Of a stretch of 7,683 nt of DNA, positions 5,745-7,683 are shown piece by piece. The translations under genes were made by a program, and so were the position numbers. Below the pieces are notes generated by a model that was given only the letters and a program-made list of their open reading frames with translations, searched no databases and had not been told where the DNA came from. Where the stretch lies: NCBI GenBank assembly GCA_024275775.1, contig JAJRYM010000154.1, forward strand, positions 1 through 7,683, read 5' to 3'. Every line of letters starts with the position of its first letter. Position 1 is the first letter of the stretch. The DNA comes from Nitrospirota bacterium. Lineage in GTDB: Bacteria > Nitrospinota_A > UBA7883 > JACRGQ01.

Positions 5745-6758
5745 ATGGCGAAAGCTCTAACGAAGGTTTTCCTCTTTCTGCTCGTCATGACGGCCATGTT
5801 CGTTTACGTGGGGCATACCATAACCGTTATGACGGGAGGCGATAGGGAGCAGACCGTCGGGGAAGGAATAAACGCAGGCGCCGGCGAGAAGATTTTCTTC
5901 GGCAAGGGGAAATGCAGTACCTGCCATTCCATCGGCGAAAAAGGAAGCGGTATAAGATGCCCAAACCTCGGCATAAAAGGAGATATCTTTACAAAGCCGA
6001 TAGGCGAGCGGGCGGTGGACAGGGCGGCCGAAAGATCGGCCCAGACCGGCAGGGAGTGGCGGGCCCTAGATTACCTTTTCGAATGCGTCGCGGAGCCGGG
6101 GGCTTACGTGGTCTCAGGTTTCAGGAACGAAATGCCGACAATCTATAAACCGCCGATAGACCTCAAGCCGGATGAAGTAAAGGCTGTGATAATGTTCCTC
6201 GCTTCGATGGGAAGTGAAATCCCCGCCGAAGATATTCTAAAACCGACAGGCATCGCCAGAGAATATTTTACGAAAATCGAAGCTTCGGTAAAATCACAAA
6301 ACGATACGACCGGGCAGTTAAAACTCTATATCCAGGGAGATGCGGAAAATGGCGAGTCGCTTTTCTGGGATATCGAAAGCAAAGCCGGTTGCGCCAAATG
6401 CCACTCCGTCAACGGAGCGGGAGGGAGCGTAGGCCCTTCTCTGGCGCACGTTGGCGGCACAAGAACGCTGGGGTATATCATCGAATCTATTTTAAAACCG
6501 AGCGCGGAAATAGCCGGCGGATACGAACCGGTTATCGTCCTCACAAAAGATAGAAAAAGAATTTCCGGCACAAAAAAAGACGATACCGAAGACCACCTGA
6601 CGATAGGAACCTCGGCGGGAGAGATTGTAACAATCAAAAAATCGGATATACGCAAATGGAAAGTTCTTAAGAAATCGATAATGCCGGGCAATTTCGGAGA
6701 AATTCTAACCGTGCAGGAACTGCACGATATCATCGCCTATCTGCTGACTCTTACCTGA
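5745..6758 (+). CDS. Membrane-anchored diheme cytochrome c
   Basis: A 337-residue protein with an uncleaved-looking N-terminal helix (about 5-28), placing both heme domains in the periplasm. Domain 1 has CSTCH at 57-61 (bases 5913-5927) and a likely axial Met in RNEMPTIY (M130). Domain 2 has CAKCH at 216-220 (bases 6390-6404), the run GGSVGPSLAHVG, ESILKPSAEIAGGYE, a beta-rich insert, and a likely axial Met in SIMPGNF (M313), then LTVQELHDIIAYL. Domain 2 matches the pattern of the TIGR02603-type heme-binding domain, first noted in planctomycetes and verrucomicrobia. The ATG at 5745 is chosen over in-frame starts at 5691 (TTG) and 5721, because GAGGAAAGG ends 8 bases before it and it begins one base after the oxidase stop. 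Its position directly behind the bd-like gene makes it a good candidate for the electron donor or a bound subunit. Confidence 0.88.
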   Translation: MAKALTKVFLFLLVMTAMFVYVGHTITVMTGGDREQTVGEGINAGAGEKIFFGKGKCSTCHSIGEKGSGIRCPNLGIKGDIFTKPIGERAVDRAAERSAQTGREWRALDYLFECVAEPGAYVVSGFRNEMPTIYKPPIDLKPDEVKAVIMFLASMGSEIPAEDILKPTGIAREYFTKIEASVKSQNDTTGQLKLYIQGDAENGESLFWDIESKAGCAKCHSVNGAGGSVGPSLAHVGGTRTLGYIIESILKPSAEIAGGYEPVIVLTKDRKRISGTKKDDTEDHLTIGTSAGEIVTIKKSDIRKWKVLKKSIMPGNFGEILTVQELHDIIAYLLTLT

Positions 6759-6765
6759 GAATAGT

Positions 6766-7683
6766 ATGAACAAAAAAAGAATAAGCGCTTTCTGGACAAC
6801 GCTGGCCGCACTGGCGCTGGTTTTCCTGCTTATCGAATACGGCATACCCGCCCTCTCCCGCAATGTTACGGGGCTGAGCCTCCCTCTTCCCGTTCCACGC
6901 ACTCTTTTTCTTTTTTATGCCGTCCTGTTTTTCCTGGGCGCTTTTGTTTATGTTACCTCCGACGACGCCACGCTCCATAGTTTTCTTGCCCCGATAAAAA
7001 AACTTGTTCGCGGAGAATACGGAAAGCCTGTCCGCTTTTTCTTTTTTATTCTGATACCGCTTGCGGGCGGGTTTCTTGTTTTCCAGTCGGTAAAACCGTC
7101 CACCGCTTCTCCGGTCGCCCTGCGGATTCAGCACCCGTCATCCAATTTCCCGAAGAAATTCGAGTCGATGACCAATCCTCTTACCCACCCCACCCCGTCC
7201 GACGTAAACGATTTCATCGAGCAGGTGAAAAACAACAGCGTCCGCTTTTTTCCGCAGGTTCAACAAAAAGGCGCAAAACTTACGAAGATAGATTTCATAC
7301 CGAAGCCTGCGGTAAAAGAATTTCTAAGAAAACTGCGGAACGGCGAAGAAGACAGGGAGCTTGCCCGGCAGGCTCTTTTGGAAAAAAGGCTTTTCGAGGG
7401 GCGGGCTCTTTATGAAATAAACTGCCGTCCCTGCCACGGCGACAGCGCCGCCGGCGACGGCCCAATGGCTTACGGTTTCGGCCTCAGACCGATAAATTTC
7501 ACCGATAACGGGACGATAGAAGTGCTTGTGGAAGGCTACACCTTCTGGCGCATATCGATAGGCGGGAAAGGTCTGCCGGTGGAATCGACGCCGTGGGATT
7601 CGGCTATGCCGGAGTGGCAGACGGATCTTTCCGAACATGAAATCTGGTCGATTATCATGGGCGAATACAACCTCGCGCGGAAG
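6766..7683 (+). CDS. Three-helix membrane-anchored monoheme cytochrome c, 3'-truncated by the window edge
   Basis: An open frame of 306 codons that runs off the right edge with no stop. It starts 7 bases after the previous stop; GAGA at 6757-6760 is a weak ribosome site. Hydrophobic segments lie at about 8-30, 45-64 and 90-107, with a SDD loop between the second and third as in its paralogue at 662-1435. Between the third helix and the heme is a hydrophilic stretch about 48 residues longer than in the paralogue, rich in Lys and Arg. The heme domain has CRPCH at 220-224 (bases 7423-7437), GDGPMAYGFGLRP, FWRISIGGKGLP, a likely axial Met in SAMPEW (M281) and LSEHEIW. By comparison with the paralogue, only about the last 10-20 residues seem to be missing. 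Probable inner-membrane electron carrier. Confidence 0.87.
   Translation, partial: MNKKRISAFWTTLAALALVFLLIEYGIPALSRNVTGLSLPLPVPRTLFLFYAVLFFLGAFVYVTSDDATLHSFLAPIKKLVRGEYGKPVRFFFFILIPLAGGFLVFQSVKPSTASPVALRIQHPSSNFPKKFESMTNPLTHPTPSDVNDFIEQVKNNSVRFFPQVQQKGAKLTKIDFIPKPAVKEFLRKLRNGEEDRELARQALLEKRLFEGRALYEINCRPCHGDSAAGDGPMAYGFGLRPINFTDNGTIEVLVEGYTFWRISIGGKGLPVESTPWDSAMPEWQTDLSEHEIWSIIMGEYNLARK

Larger units (their letters stand above)
1..7683 (+). other. Probable single respiratory operon continuing past both window edges
   Basis: All seven genes share one strand. Three junctions are 4-base ATGA overlaps (662-665, 1432-1435, 2922-2925) and the other three gaps are 20, 1 and 7 bases. No terminator-like hairpin with a T run is seen between genes. 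Every product is predicted to be exported or in the membrane and to carry a redox cofactor. Both end genes are truncated, so the operon's promoter and terminator lie outside the window. Confidence 0.75.

Overview
The window is a dense run of seven co-directional (+ strand) genes. Nearly all of them encode exported or membrane-anchored redox proteins, and together they look like one respiratory operon built around an unusual cytochrome bd-like oxidase subunit. Seven CxxCH c-type heme sites are visible (at 393, 1142, 1546, 1912, 5913, 6390 and 7423). Both outer genes are cut by the window edges. I see no tRNA, rRNA, insertion sequence, CRISPR array, terminator or internal promoter. The largest gap between genes is 20 bases.

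Layout: (1) 1-665, the 3' part of a cytochrome c with one CxxCH in view and a second domain whose heme site lies off the left edge; (2) 662-1435, a three-helix membrane-anchored monoheme cytochrome c; (3) 1432-2925, an exported protein with two cytochrome c domains, an ethylbenzene-dehydrogenase-gamma-like heme b domain and a C-terminal membrane anchor; (4) 2922-3608, a periplasmic cupredoxin-like protein with a C-terminal carboxypeptidase-regulatory-like beta domain; (5) 3629-5743, a 704-residue CydA-superfamily membrane protein without the quinol loop and without an adjacent CydB; (6) 5745-6758, a membrane-anchored diheme cytochrome c; (7) 6766-7683, the 5' part of a second three-helix monoheme cytochrome c.

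Genes 6 and 7 are divergent paralogues of genes 1 and 2, in the same order. The window therefore appears to contain two copies of a 'diheme c plus three-helix c' module, one on each side of the heme b/c fusion, cupredoxin and oxidase genes. The simplest working model is inference: periplasmic electron carriers (heme c, possibly heme b, and type-1 copper) deliver electrons to the bd-like protein, which would reduce oxygen or another small oxidant without using quinol directly.

The organism is a bacterium with a periplasm and a c-type cytochrome maturation system. Base composition is roughly balanced, with frequent ATA, AGA and AGG codons. CydA-superfamily proteins lacking the quinol site and surrounded by cytochromes c are known from Nitrospirota and some other respiratory phyla, so Nitrospirota, Nitrospinota or Desulfobacterota-like lineages are plausible. 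The sequence alone does not settle the taxon.
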